Source of the DNA: Volutella citrinella
Taxonomy: Eukaryota; Ascomycota; Sordariomycetes; Hypocreales; Nectriaceae
Reading direction: 5' to 3'
Assembly (NCBI GenBank): GCA_034401135.1
Contig: JAWZSP010000005.1
Span: 2,294,001-2,358,000, forward strand
Length of the DNA: 64,000 nt
In this document: piece after piece, positions 10,386 to 21,101 of the stretch
How positions within the stretch are numbered: position 1 is the first letter of the stretch
How the letters are laid out: each line of letters starts with the position of its first letter
Translations under genes and position numbers: made by a program
Notes under the pieces: model-generated
The model's database searches: none
What the model was told of the DNA's origin: nothing
The model's input: only the letters and a program-made list of their open reading frames with translations

Positions 10386-12510
10386 ATGGCTACCAAGAGT
10401 GCAGCAGTTGGAACCAAGCGGAAGTCGGGCCCTGGCGGGAAGGCCAAGGTTGACTCAAAGGTCAAGAAAGCCCGTCTCGACGAAACCAAGGCCCGTCGCC
10501 AGCCCAAGATTGAGGACGAAGCGGAAGACGACGATAGCTCAGATGCTGAGGAGGGTGGTGCCCTGATTGACGAGGAGGCCCCTGCCAAGGGCTCCAAGTC
10601 TTCCAATGGAGCCAACGGAAAGACGTTTGAGCGTGGTATGTTGCTGTTCTGGCACCCTCTCCTGCTTCTGCTAACCCCTGCGCGCAGCCCAGACTTCTCG
10701 TGAATCCCACGCCAAGCAGAAGCAACTTGCGCTCGAGCGCAAGGCTGCGAAACCGCTCGCCGACGAACTTCAGAGGACGAAGAAACTGTGGGAGAGGCTG
10801 CGCCGGAAGTCTCACGTTCCCAAGGAGGAGCGACAAACACTGGTCGACGAGCTCTTCACCATCATCACCGGACGGGTCAAGGATTTCGTTCTCAAGCACG
10901 ACGCCGTCCGCGCGGTCCAGACGGCCCTCAAGTACTCGAATTCCGACCAGAGGAAGCAAATCGCCCGCGAGCTTCAGGGGACCTATCCCCAACTCGCCGA
11001 GAGTCGATATGCCAAGTTCTTGATCGGCAAGCTCCTTGTTCAGAACGACGACGAGATCCGCGACATCATCATCCCCGAGTTCTACGGCAGGGTTCGCAAA
11101 ATGATCAACCATGCCGAGGCCTCCTGGATTCTTGACGATATTTACCGAGGCGTGGCCACCAAGGAGCAGAAGGCTCTCTTGTTGCGAGAATGGTACGGCC
11201 CGGAGTTTGCGCTGAAGGAACTTATGAAGGGTTCGGAGCCCACTTCCGACCTAAAGAAGATCCTCGAAGCGGAGCCGAGCAAGCGCGGGCCCATCATGAA
11301 GAGCTTGGTGGACATGATCAACTCGCTTGTCCAGAAGAAGATGACGGGCTTCACCATGCTCCACGACGCCATGTTCCAGTACTACCTCAGCGCCACCAGC
11401 GGAACCGAGGAGGCTACCGAGTTCGCTGAAATGATTAAGGGCGACGAGAGCGGCGATTTGCTGAAGAACATGGCCTTCACCCGATCTGGTTCCCGCCTGG
11501 TGTGCGCGCTGCTGGCCAACGGAACGGCCAAGGACCGAAAGCAGATTCTCAAGACGTACAAGGACACCTTTGTGCTCATGTCCGGCGACCCTTACGCCCA
11601 CCTAATCCTGCTGACGGCCTACGATGTGATTGACGACACCAAACTCACAGCCAAGTCCATCTTCCCCGAGCTCCTGGGCGAGGACCAGGACGCCCTCGTA
11701 CAGAACGTCGTGGCCGCGGTCAACAACCCTTTCGCCAGGACTGCCATTCTCTATCTCTTCGAGGGCCTGGCCAAGTCGCTTTTCCCTGCCAGCCACGCGT
11801 TGGACGTTGAAATCCTCGAGGAGGTCCGCGAGGCGCGCAAGACGACGAGTAAGAAGGACGACGACGTGCGGAGGAGCGAATTGATCGCGTCGGTGTCGCC
11901 GCAGCTTCTGGCCGCGATTGCCGCTGCCCCCTCGGACTTCACCTCGACCGCCTTCGGCACCCAGTTTGTGGCCGACGTGCTGCTGTCCGGCACCGGCGAC
12001 AAGCAAGAAGCGCTGGCGGCCATCGCGGGAGCAGCCAACGGCAACCCGAGCGAGGAGCCCGCCGAAGACGACCTGGCGCCCCAAGTACACATCTCTCGCA
12101 CACCCTTTGGCGGCCGTATGCTCAAGTCCCTCATCCAGGGCGGAAGGTTCGACAAGGCGGCCGGAGCCGTTGTGCCCGTGGACCCGCCGCTGGAGTTTTC
12201 CAACGTCCTCTACCCCATCATCAAGGACCACGTACTCGACTGGGCGACTGGCCCCAGCTCGTTCGTCGTGCTCGGCCTCTTGGAGGCCGGCGACTTCGCC
12301 GACGCCGACGAGCTGAAGAAGACGCTCAAGAAGAACAAGAAGGCGCTGCAGAAGGCGGCGACCGAGGAGACGGCGGAGCAGAAGGCTGCCAGGGAGGCGC
12401 AGGACTCGGCTGCGGCGGAGGGCACCAAGAAGGCGGCCAAGAAGGGCAAGAAGAAGGCCGAGAAGCCTGTGGGCAACATGGGGAGCAAGCTGCTGCTCGA
12501 GAAGCTGTGA
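10386..12510 (+). CDS. PUF6: Pumilio-family ribosome biogenesis protein Puf6 (PUM3-like)
   Basis: Nucleolar RNA-binding protein of the Puf6/PUM3 family, which in yeast acts in 60S subunit maturation and in translational repression of ASH1 mRNA. Exons 10386-10635 and 10688-12510 give 690 aa (yeast Puf6 is about 656). The first 110 residues are Lys-rich with an acidic patch (EDEAEDDDSSDAEEG), as in the family. Pumilio-type alpha-helical repeats follow, with segments such as DAVRAVQTALKYSN, YAKFLIGKLL, MLHDAMFQYYLSAT and SRLVCALLANGTAKDRKQIL; the C-terminal CPL region precedes a Lys/Ala-rich tail (KKAAKKGKKKAEK). The start at 10386 has a good context (CAACAATGG). An in-frame ATG at 10227 exists, but the sequence between is low in coding character and looks like leader. 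Confidence is high on family, moderate on repeat number. Confidence 0.92.
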
Positions 12511-13953
12511 ATACCTACTGTTCGAAGAGAACGATGGAGTCATGAAAAGGTGGATAGATCCATTAGAGAGTTTGGCGTTGGGTCTGGTTTCAAAATTCAC
12601 ACCATTTTCATCAACTACTAGTACCATGGAGCTTGTGTCTGTGCCGCGTGTACTTGCTTTGCCACGTTTTTGGCAATGTTTGTCGAGTTGCAGGTCAGTC
12701 GCCGGTATCTGCTTCCGGACCACTTGTGCGCGTGCCCCTTTTGCGCTTCCAAGGAGACTGGGCAACGTAAACGCGGTCGTTCCCGGGAGAATAGTGACCG
12801 CCTATGATAGGAGTTGCATTGTAGGATATGGAGTGAATCCCTTACTGCGAGGCCGTGGGTGCTGTGCGTCACACACTTACATCAACTCACCCATCATCTC
12901 TTCGGGTGACTGCTTGCCCCCCCTTTCCCGCTGGTACGTGCCGGGGGGACACTTGCAGGTCCTAACTCAAGATCATCTCCCGGGTCTTTCCTCGATTCTC
13001 ATACGGTCAGTAGTGATACCATTGGATAGAAAAGACGCAGGCACAGCGTCCGTGTCCGTGCCTTGCTCTTGAAAACAAGTTTTGATGAACTGTGCTCAAG
13101 TGGCCTTGGCCCGTGACCCCTCGGCGTGCCCATTCAATTGTTTGTTTGGCGCACAAAGAGATGACTGCCCGACGCCTGGGGATAGGAACGGTGCGCAACG
13201 GTAGGGGCCTCGGCTGAATACCTTAGGTAGCAGGCTCTGTTTCACGGCATTCGCTTGTCAGTTGTTGTGACCAACGTTGTCCCCTGTGTAGCTTCGATGT
13301 ATGTCAGGGGACAGAGACAACAACCGATCACCAACCTTTGATAAACGCATCGGGCCAGCGACAGGCTATGGGGTTATAAATTCTTTCTGAAATACAGCGT
13401 CACAACTGAGGCACACCTGAACGGCTCGACGCAGCCAAAAAAAAAGTACCTACTCCTTTGGGGTGGGCTGGCCATCCGTCTGCCAGCTGGCCAGAACTGG
13501 CAACTGCCACTTGACAACTTTTCACCAGCCCTTCCAGGTATTTTTCGTAGCACAATAGTACTACTGCCTTCGTCCTACTGCTCTGGATGCAGGGCTTGAT
13601 CCGTCACCTTCACTTTTCCCCATCCCTAACCTCCGCCCACGCTCCCTACCGAGTTTCCCTGCGCTTCTGCTAACAGTGGTACTTACGTTTCCCATCCCGT
13701 CTCGCCTCCCTGACGGAGGAATGCAGTGTATGCTCGTCTTCGTGATCAATGCATCTTCGAGAACACTGAGGAGACTGGTCATACCGGAAAACAGCTGTCG
13801 GGAACACACAAACGAAGCCGGTTGGCTGTGTCACTGCTCATTTGCCAGATTGCTCCCTCTCACAGCTGGCGGAGAACCGAATGCCTGCTCGCATTCAGAA
13901 CGCCCGCAGGCACCCATACCCACCGAGAAAGATCGAGGCCGCATCTTGCCACA
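12511..13953. other. Intergenic region, 1.4 kb
   Basis: No gene supported. Open frames on both strands (for example 12542-13072) lack third-position bias and recognisable motifs. If the membrane protein downstream has a missing signal-peptide exon, it would be in the right half of this stretch, but I could not identify one. Confidence 0.45.
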
Positions 13954-14949
13954 ATGAGTCTAACTTTCAATACTGAAACATTTATCATGCCCATCGACGC
14001 GGTTGAGTTTGAGTCGGATCTGGAGACCGACACAGCTGCCCCCAGTCGAAAGCGAAAAACGAGTGCCACCGATGGGAATGGAAGAATGAGCTTTCTTCCA
14101 GTCTTCACCACCACCGATGAGGAGGGTTTCAACTCGGGCAAGAAATCGGAAATCATGACAGATTCAGGCAGGACCCGAACAATCCCAAATCCGGACCGCG
14201 TCACCATTACCAGACACACCCTTATCGTCACCGACAAGGCGCCGTCAGAAACCCCGTCTTCGACCTTTATCACTTCGACCCTGCCCGGGGCGATCGATGC
14301 TTCCCTGCCGGGCTCTCCACTGGCTCCCACCCCTACCGCCGCTGATGACGCTGCAGACACTTCCGTGGCTGGCCCTCCAATGGGGGTCATCATCGGGGCT
14401 TCGGTCGGTGGCTTCGTCATCATCGTTGCCATCATTGCGATGGTAATGTTTCTGCTGAGGAGCCGTAGGCGCACGTCACTGGGCAGAAGAGGATCCCATG
14501 CGTCGACTTCGAGTGCGAGACCAAGCAGCTCTGTCGAGAAGAGCACCCCCCCAGGCACAACCGATATCGCTGCAACTCCCCAGAGCAACGATGATCCTTT
14601 TGCTCCTTTTGGAGGTTCGTAATCTTGCATCCCATCTCCTTACCGGGCGTTTGTGCTAACCTGTGCAGGTCGGGCTGATCGCCCATATGATCCTCTACGA
14701 CCTCCTAGCGGCACCTTCGAAATGGACGGGACTAGCACTGCCCCGATCGAACTGCCGGCGATGAGCGTTGGCACGTACTCCAAGAAGCCCCAGGCGTCTT
14801 CAGGCGAATACGACAGACGAGGCCCTGCATCGGAGTCAAAGGAGACGGACCCACGGGCTAATCTGAACGCCTCCCTCACAGACCGACGCGAGAACATGTA
14901 TGTAAATCATTGGGACCAATACCGGAATCTCTCACAGGATACACAATAG
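13954..14949 (+). CDS. Single-pass membrane protein, Ser/Thr/Pro-rich, function unknown
   Basis: Exons 13954-14614 and 14669-14949 give 313 aa. One clear membrane segment lies at about residues 143-168 (start GVIIGASVGGFVII), followed by the stop-transfer sequence RSRRRT. The N-terminal part is rich in Thr, Ser, Pro and Asp, and the cytosolic part carries PSSS and PFAPFGG-like low-complexity stretches. The layout resembles fungal Mid2/WSC-like or mucin-like surface proteins, but there is no cysteine-rich ectodomain and no signal peptide at this start. Either the true start lies in an undetected upstream exon or the protein inserts through the internal segment. Product name should stay generic. 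Confidence 0.65.
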
Positions 14950-15444
14950 CTGGTCGGCTGGCAAATCGACCAACTGGGGGAAGATATGTCTGGCATTTCC
15001 CGGAGTTTGGTGCTATAGTAGTAGAAACCTGTTCATTGCTACTTAGATTTTCTTCTTGGGGGGACTGGGGGTATTGAGCCCCTGTATGAATGTCGTGTAC
15101 CAAGTAGCAAAATCCCACCTCCTAGGAAGAGAACCAGGTTTCATTCGTCTTTTAGTCATAACCAATAGTACAAGAAGCTGCGACTTGATTCCTCAAGTCA
15201 AAGGCTGGAGGCTTCCCACGTACGTATTTATGGATGTCAAGCAGTTACAGAATCCTTCCTGCCATGCGCCAAAGATGCAAAAAAGAAAGAAAAAAATAAT
15301 AATAAAAGAGAAACAATTTGTATCCCGTCCGTTTTGTCTTTGCCCTACCATCCGAAATCTTCAACTCGCTGAGGGAACTTGTGTATAAAATGTCAAAGGA
15401 GCCCGAGACCCCCCTCCGTTTTGCCCAACGATGGTATCGAGGGT
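14950..15444. other. Convergent 3' flanks, membrane protein / RPB4
   Basis: Gap between two converging genes. It contains an A-rich stretch near 15279-15313 and no credible coding region; it presumably holds both 3' UTRs and poly(A) sites. Confidence 0.5.
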
Positions 15445-16057
15445 TTACCGGTTTTGCAGCTTGGAGATCTCGTCTAGGAGCTCCTGTAGATCCTCATCCT
15501 TGATCTTGTCGGTGAGCGACGGGATGAGTGTCTTGGCTTCGTCGGCGTTCTCGCAGCAGAGGGAACCTAGAGCCAACGTTAGGCACCTATGTATGAAAGG
15601 AAAGACAAGCCATTTGAGATGGCAGCCAGTCTACTTACCCAACTGTGCGCGCTCAAACTTGGCCAAGTCCTTGTGCGCACTCAGCAGGCGTTCCACCGCC
15701 TCGACGTTCTCCTTCTGGGTGAAGCGTGCGAAATGGTCCAGGTAGTTAAGCGTCTGGTTGAGCATTCTGCAGGCAGGAGCCCTACGTTAGCGAACGCGAA
15801 AAACGCATTGGATGGTCAGCCCGCGCGAGGCCGGCCAGCCGACCAGGAGGGGCAGAGGCGCAAGAGGCATACTCGGTCTCGTTCACGTTCTTGCGATCGT
15901 TGCGGCGCTTGGCCACGAGGGCGTTGAGGACGAGCGCGGCCTCGGACAGGGTCAGGGTGTCGACGTTTTGGAACTCGCCGAGGTTGAGTCTCGCCGAGGC
16001 CTCCTCGTTGCCGGGCGGCGGGGGCTTGGGGCGCGAGGTGCGTTGGTGGTTGGACAT
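15445..16057 (-). CDS. RPB4: RNA polymerase II subunit Rpb4
   Basis: Stalk subunit of RNA polymerase II, which pairs with Rpb7 and links transcription to mRNA export and decay. Minus-strand exons 16057-15873, 15766-15639 and 15566-15445 join to 144 aa, the usual length for filamentous fungi. Recognisable family segments are LGEFQNVDTLTLSEAALVLN (about 26-45), LNQTLNYLDHFARFTQKE, and the C-terminal helices ending DEDLQELLDEISKLQNR. The Pro-rich N-terminus is variable in the family. The gene diverges from TRS23, with start codons about 640 bp apart. Confidence 0.93.
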
Positions 16058-16698
16058 TTTCGATGGGTGCAGCAGCTTCGTCGCGAGATGTAGAGGAGCG
16101 CGGCGGGCGGCAATTGGGCGGGAAAAGGGAACAGCGGAGAGTCGTAAGAATGCGAGATGGAAGCGATCGAAGGGGCGGCGGAGCGCAGAGGAGGTGCGCG
16201 GGCGAAGGGGGGGTGGGCTTTGGTGTATCGGTATGTTTGGGTTGGAGACTTGAAGTTGTAAGGCGGGAGCCACCCGTTTCGCTTGGATGAGGCTGAGGTG
16301 CTGAGGTTGTGAGGCACACCCGCCGCCTGCGGGCCCTGCCTGATGCAATTTAGTGGGGCGCCCTGGGGATGGAGTCGCGTGGCGGTCGGTGGTAGCGCAG
16401 CGGTTGGTTCGCTCACCAAACAAGCAAAAGGGGACGTCCTAGGCAATGACGAGCGGACCCTGAGAAGCCAATACGGATATCAGGTGAGAAGATTCCAGAC
16501 TGTCGCCACCGCTAGCATCATTCACGGGCAGCAAGGCGGCGTGCCATCTGTGGACGGCTGGTTAACTGACCCTCGCAGAGCGCAGTTCCAGCTCGAGCCA
16601 GTTCATGAGGTGGTCTCGCATCCATGGACCGGTGAGCCCCAAGGCCAAGTGAAACCTCAGATAGGACTGTTGATAAGCCACCCTCCATATCCGTCGCC
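16058..16698. promoter_or_regulatory. Divergent promoter region RPB4 / TRS23
   Basis: A 641-bp region between divergent start codons containing both promoters. No TATA-like box of convincing quality was found and no coding sequence is supported; antisense open frames across it have no homology. Confidence 0.45.
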
Positions 16699-17282
16699 AT
16701 GTAAGTCCTTGCTCAAAGGATCCTCGGGGCTGCTGCCCGGGCGCATCGCATTGCTGACTTGTCAACCAGGACCGTCTTCGCCCTCATCGTCATCAACAAG
16801 GCCGGCGGCTTGGTTTATAACAAGACCTTCCAGGATGGCCTCACCAAGATCAGCACCAACGACTACCTTGTACTAGCTGGTACCTTCCACGGGTAAGTCG
16901 TCTTGCCCATCGCGGCATCATCCTCAGGAATCAACCCTTGGCTCACGCTCCCCTCCCCAGTGTCCATGCCATCACCGCAAGACTTAACCCCGTCAAGGGA
17001 CTTGCGCCCCCGAGTGGGGATAGACCTGAACCGTCATCAGGACTGGAAGTCCTGGAGACGGAAAACTTTCGCATGCAGTGCTTCAATACCCTGACGGGCA
17101 CCAAGTTCCTGCTCTTCACCGACACCACCCAGACGAATGTGGACGTCACTATTCGCAAGATTTACGACCTTTACTCGGATTACGTTATGAAGAATCCGTT
17201 CTACTCATTGGAGATGCCTATCCGGTGTGATATCTTTGACCGGAAAATGCTGTCATATATTCGGGAGATCAATAATCGATAG
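16699..17282 (+). CDS. TRS23: TRAPP complex subunit Trs23 (TRAPPC4/sybindin family)
   Basis: Core subunit of TRAPP, the guanine-nucleotide exchange factor for Ypt1/Rab1 that acts in ER-Golgi and Golgi traffic. Coding exons are 16699-16700, 16770-16892 and 16961-17282, giving 148 aa. The first coding exon is only the AT of the start codon; the G comes after a 69-nt intron (GTAAGT...CCAG), yielding MTVFALIVINKAGGLVYNKT, which matches the conserved Trs23 N-terminus. Conserved segments downstream are FHGVHAITARLNP, GLEVLETENFRMQCFNTLTG, KFLLFTDTTQ and the C-terminal YEMPIRC-like stretch (LEMPIRCDIFD). It is convergent with RPN10, 212 bp away. Confidence 0.92.
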
Positions 17283-17494
17283 CCAGGGGGAGCGGGAAGT
17301 TGAAAGCAAATTAGCACTCGCACCAGGATGGGGCCTCTTTACGTGATGGTTAATCTTCAAACAAAGTAACCTTGTTCCTTTGTAAGCGGGGACGGTTCAT
17401 AATGGCGTTGAAATTCTCCGTCTAAAACTCCCGACCTGCGTCTATTGTACAATTGCTATGGGGGAGTCGGAGCGTGTAGCCAGGGGTGAGGAGA

Positions 17495-18417
17495 CTATGA
17501 GGTATCCATCTTATCTCCATCGTCTTTCTTGCCGTCCTTCTTGCCAGCCGACCCACTGGACTGTCCAGGCTCGGCTTCCTCCTTGATATCACCCAGCGAT
17601 GCCTTCTTTGCGGCCTCCTCCTCCTCTCGTGCCGCCTTCTCTTGCCGGGCCTTCTCCTCTTCCATACTCATGCGGAGAGCAAGGGCAAGCTCAGGCTCCA
17701 TCTCGGGATCAAAGCCAAACTCGAACTCGTCGTTTCCACCCCCGGAGCCTCCAGCGCCACCAGAGCTGCCGGCGTTCTCGCCAAGTAGGATGGGCGTTGC
17801 GATGAGCTGGTCACTGAGCAGCTTGCTGCTGGGCGGGATGACAACCAGATGGCTGCCCTCGTTGGTCTTGACATTGTCGTTGAATAGCTGGAGCTTCTTT
17901 TGCGTTGTATCGTCGTCGAGATCACCAAATAGAATAAAGTCGACCGAAACATTCGCCTTCTTCATCTTCTTCGCCAGCACGCTGAGTTCCTTGTCGGTTT
18001 CTACCACTGGGGAGCAGACGAAGAGGATTATTCGTTGGCGCTGGGACCGATTCTGTCGGTGCTTCAATGCCAGCTACAAATTTGTCAGTCTGTTACACAT
18101 ATGTCAAGGATTCGAAGTTGCCCTACAGTTGCGACTTCGATGCCCGTCTTTAGGTGCGACGAGCCCCCAATCTTCTTCTTGGTTCGGTGAAGGCCCTCGA
18201 GGATCTTGCCCTGCTCTGTGGTGAGCGTCACCAGAACCTCGGGTCCCTTGCCGCCCATGCTCATCAATCCCACCGATGACTCGGGGTTTCCTTGTGTGAT
18301 AGTCTGGAACAGGATGTTGACTGCATCTACTTGCGAATCGAAGCGGGTGGGTTGGTAGTCGCCGTTCCTGCTGCGCTCGCTGTTGTCCACGACAACCATT
18401 ACCGCCTCGAGAACCAT
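17495..18417 (-). CDS. RPN10: 26S proteasome regulatory subunit Rpn10
   Basis: Ubiquitin receptor of the proteasome 19S particle. Minus-strand exons 18417-18127 and 18073-17495 give 289 aa. Residues 1-190 form the VWA domain (MVLEAVMVVVDNSE at the start, then GGSSHLKTGIEVATLALKHR across the splice and RIILFVCSPV). A ubiquitin-interacting motif lies near 220-240, with EPELALALRMSMEEE as its core. The tail is Lys/Asp/Glu-rich and ends KMDTS. The single intron sits between the T97 and L98 codons in phase 0. It is divergent from NBL1 (457 bp between starts). Confidence 0.95.
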
Positions 18418-18874
18418 CTTGACAGTATTGCGATACCTGTATTCGTCTAGAAGGGTACTTGTGTGTTTTTTTCGGTCCGGCGGGGGAATGAGAAGCTGGA
18501 GTCTGTTGGGTTGACTGGCTTGGAGGGAGGAGGAAGGCTGGCGGAGGCGAGCGAGCTCCAGTGTCGTAAGGCAGTTCAGCCTGGCGGGAGTCCAAGCTCA
18601 AGATCTGTTTGTTCCGATACCTGAGTCACTGTGACAGGTGTTATGGAGCCAAAGTATCTATACACACAGCCAAGCTCCAGTGCAGCCCCGCTTGCGTCAG
18701 GAAGCTCGGCTTACCTAATGTCACCAACATTGGCCCGTTTGTTTACTTTGGCCAGCTCCACCACTCAACGTCGCGCCTGGGATAGTCTCGACTTTCTATA
18801 ATCGCTTTTGTTTTGCCAACAGACTCAACACATACCACCATCACTCACCCGCGAAGGACGCGTAAATCTGGAAG
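18418..18874. promoter_or_regulatory. Divergent promoter region RPN10 / NBL1
   Basis: Compact 457-bp gap between divergent start codons, so both promoters must lie here. The proteasome-associated control element GGTGGCAAA was looked for on both strands and not found. No coding sequence seen. Confidence 0.45.
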
Positions 18875-20059
18875 ATGGCCCCCGTGCGAACGAAAAAGAA
18901 GTCCACAGACGAGGTGGCGGAGCGCAAAGTCATGTTGCGCGCTGGTAGCCCAACAACACCGCACCAGCGAAGCCCGATCAAGAAGAGGAAGGGCGGCATC
19001 AGCTTGCAACAGAAGCAGGCTTTGATCGACAACCTGCAATTAGAAAGTATGGCGCTCTATGCCTAGACGAGGCTGATCGTGACGCTGACAATGCTGTTAG
19101 TTACCGAACGCGCTCGACGACTTCGAGCCCAGTACAACCTCCAGGCCCAAGGCCTTCGATCACGAATAGAGATTCGCATTAACCGAATTCCGATGGCGCT
19201 TCGGAAGATTAAGATGGGAGACTTGCTCCAGAAGTGTTTGGACCAAGAGCGGAACCGGAACGCGAGGCCACCAGTTCCCATCAAGGACCAGCCTGCGCGA
19301 TTGAACGCCCAGAAGCCGGCTCAAACGACTGCACGCGCCACGAGGCCCGTAGGACGCCCACCGAAGCGAATGAGGTTGGTCTCACCCCAGAACTGCGGTT
19401 CCAACGCGCTAACATTTGGCAGTGATGCAATCTCGGGAGATAAGGAGAACGAGATTGAACATCAGGAAAACGCAAAGAAGAGAGTGCGTGGCGTCGCGGG
19501 CCACGACGTGGCACCTGTTCGACCAGGACAAATTTTGTCTCCTACCTCATCCAACTCGCGTCTTGCAAACCGGTCGCGACCGGCTTCCCCAACAAAGTCA
19601 CAGATTGCTCGCCCCGCCTCGCCTTTGAAGACAAATGGCGCCACGCGGTCCGCCGCCGCGGCAACTAACATGTTGTCCAACATGGTGGAGCGGGCCAAGG
19701 CAACTCGCGCTGGAGCTGCCGCAAGAAAGGTCACCGCAACTTCAAACACCAGTTCTAGCTCGTCAGGCACGACTGCAGCTCCACGAACGCGCCGCGCGGC
19801 GCCAGCTACATCCCGAGCCCCTGCATCTCGGCCGGCCACCAGGAACGCTCGCAGAGCTAGTAACAATAGCGAGACAAGTGAGGCCAGCACTGGAACCGTG
19901 GTGAAGCGAGGGGCTGCGACCAAGGCGGCTCCAACAAAGAGGGGTGTGATCAGCACCATCAAGAAGGGTGTCACGGGAGGAGGCAAGAAGACTGCACCGA
20001 AGGCAGCCACGACGGCACCAGCAACGGGTACTGGACGCGTGCTGCGAAAGCGAGGATAG
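18875..20059 (+). CDS. NBL1: Borealin N-terminal domain protein (Nbl1-like chromosomal passenger subunit)
   Basis: Predicted chromosomal passenger complex subunit; the Nbl1/borealin N-terminal helix binds Sli15/INCENP and Bir1/survivin at kinetochores and the spindle. Exons 18875-19046 and 19101-20059 give 376 aa. The family domain is at about 43-105: SLQQKQALIDNLQLEITER, then LRSRIEIRINRIPMALRKIK and MGDLLQKC. The rest is basic, Ser/Pro/Ala-rich and probably disordered, with SP/TP sites that could be Cdk targets and a DKENE element resembling an APC/C KEN box. Much longer than yeast Nbl1 (73 aa), as is usual in filamentous fungi. A further 48-nt in-frame segment (19375-19422) looks like an optional intron. 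Confidence 0.88.
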
Positions 20060-20246
20060 TGTGTAATATGGGTTCGTTATGGGCATCTTTTCATGTTTGG
20101 AGAACGGCGTTAGCAGGGCTGATTTCTTGAGCGGAGTGCATGGGTCGAACTTCAATGGCTATTTTGGGGACATGGGATACAAGAGCATGGGAAAGACCAA
20201 GTCAGACTCTGGTAACCAATGATGAATGCGTTTTCACTTTGCCAAT

Positions 20247-21101
20247 CTATGGTGCGCCGGCCGCCTTCTTCTTCTTCTTCTTCTCGTCGATAAGCTCGAT
20301 ATGATCCTCTGGTATCTCCTTGTACTTTTCCATCAAAAACTCCTCAACTTCATCGCTAACATCGCCTTGAACCACAATCTCCTCTCCACCGCTGGGAACC
20401 TTGGTCACGGAAGAACCAGTGGCAAACTTCTTGCCGAGATCCTTGGCAACCTGTAGTGCGGCCAGGTCAGTATGCGTGTTTTGATGCTTGCTTGGCAAGA
20501 TGGTCTGCTGCTGCGCCATACCTTCTTGAGATCAAGGCCGAATGCCTCAAGACCAACCACAGCGGTGACGTATTTCTTCTTGTTACGTTCGATGCGCTTA
20601 ATGACGACGTTGCTGTTGGCGAGCTTGTCGGCTTGCTTTGCCTCGGCGGCCTCGGCCTTTGCAGCTTTCTTCTGAGAATCCTTCGCGGCTCGCTTCTGGG
20701 CCTCGACTGATAGTGAGGCGGTGGCAGCTTCCAGGGCCTCTATAGCTCGAAAAATGCGCCCGCGTGAGCAGGTGAGGCAGAACATGCAGGGGTGGGTGGG
20801 GGAGCAGACGAACCGGCAGACCAAATCTTCTCATACAGGGCCGGCTGATTCTGTTCTAGCCATTCCTGGCACTTCTTGACAGTACCGCCATATTCGCAAT
20901 ACTACTTGGTTGTTCATTCAGCGGGAGGGTCGCAGCTTCGTTCGGCATGGGGGAAAGGTGTACCTCTGGCGGTAGTGTGCAGACTGGAAGCTCGACGGAT
21001 TAGAAACTGCGTCGGGCAAGGAGATTAGAGCTAAACATACCGCCGCAGTAGATAACGTGGCGGCCCTGGGGCTCGCCTTCGGGCTGTTCCGTGTCTGCCA
21101 T
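20247..21101 (-). CDS. TMA22: Translation machinery-associated protein Tma22 (DENR homologue)
   Basis: Partner of Tma20/MCT-1; the pair recycles 40S subunits and affects reinitiation. Minus-strand exons 21101-21041, 20983-20964, 20901-20814, 20739-20522 and 20450-20247 give 196 aa, the expected size. Family features are the N-terminal Cys region (HVIYCGGVCTLPPEYCEYGG, with a Cys pair later at VKKC), and the C-terminal SUI1/eIF1-like domain (NVVIKRIERNKKKYVTAVVG, then FATGSSVTKVP and EIVVQGDV). It ends in a Lys run (KKKKKKAAGAP) encoded by a CTT microsatellite. Exon 2 is only 20 nt. Convergent with NBL1 (187 bp). Confidence 0.94.

Noticed and set aside
11602..12765. 387-codon open frame antisense to PUF6
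   Set aside because: It mirrors the GC-biased third positions of PUF6 on the other strand, and its composition (Leu/Arg/Gly-rich) is typical of a shadow frame.
12542..13072. 176-codon frame downstream of PUF6
   Set aside because: No codon bias or homology; probably 3' flank.
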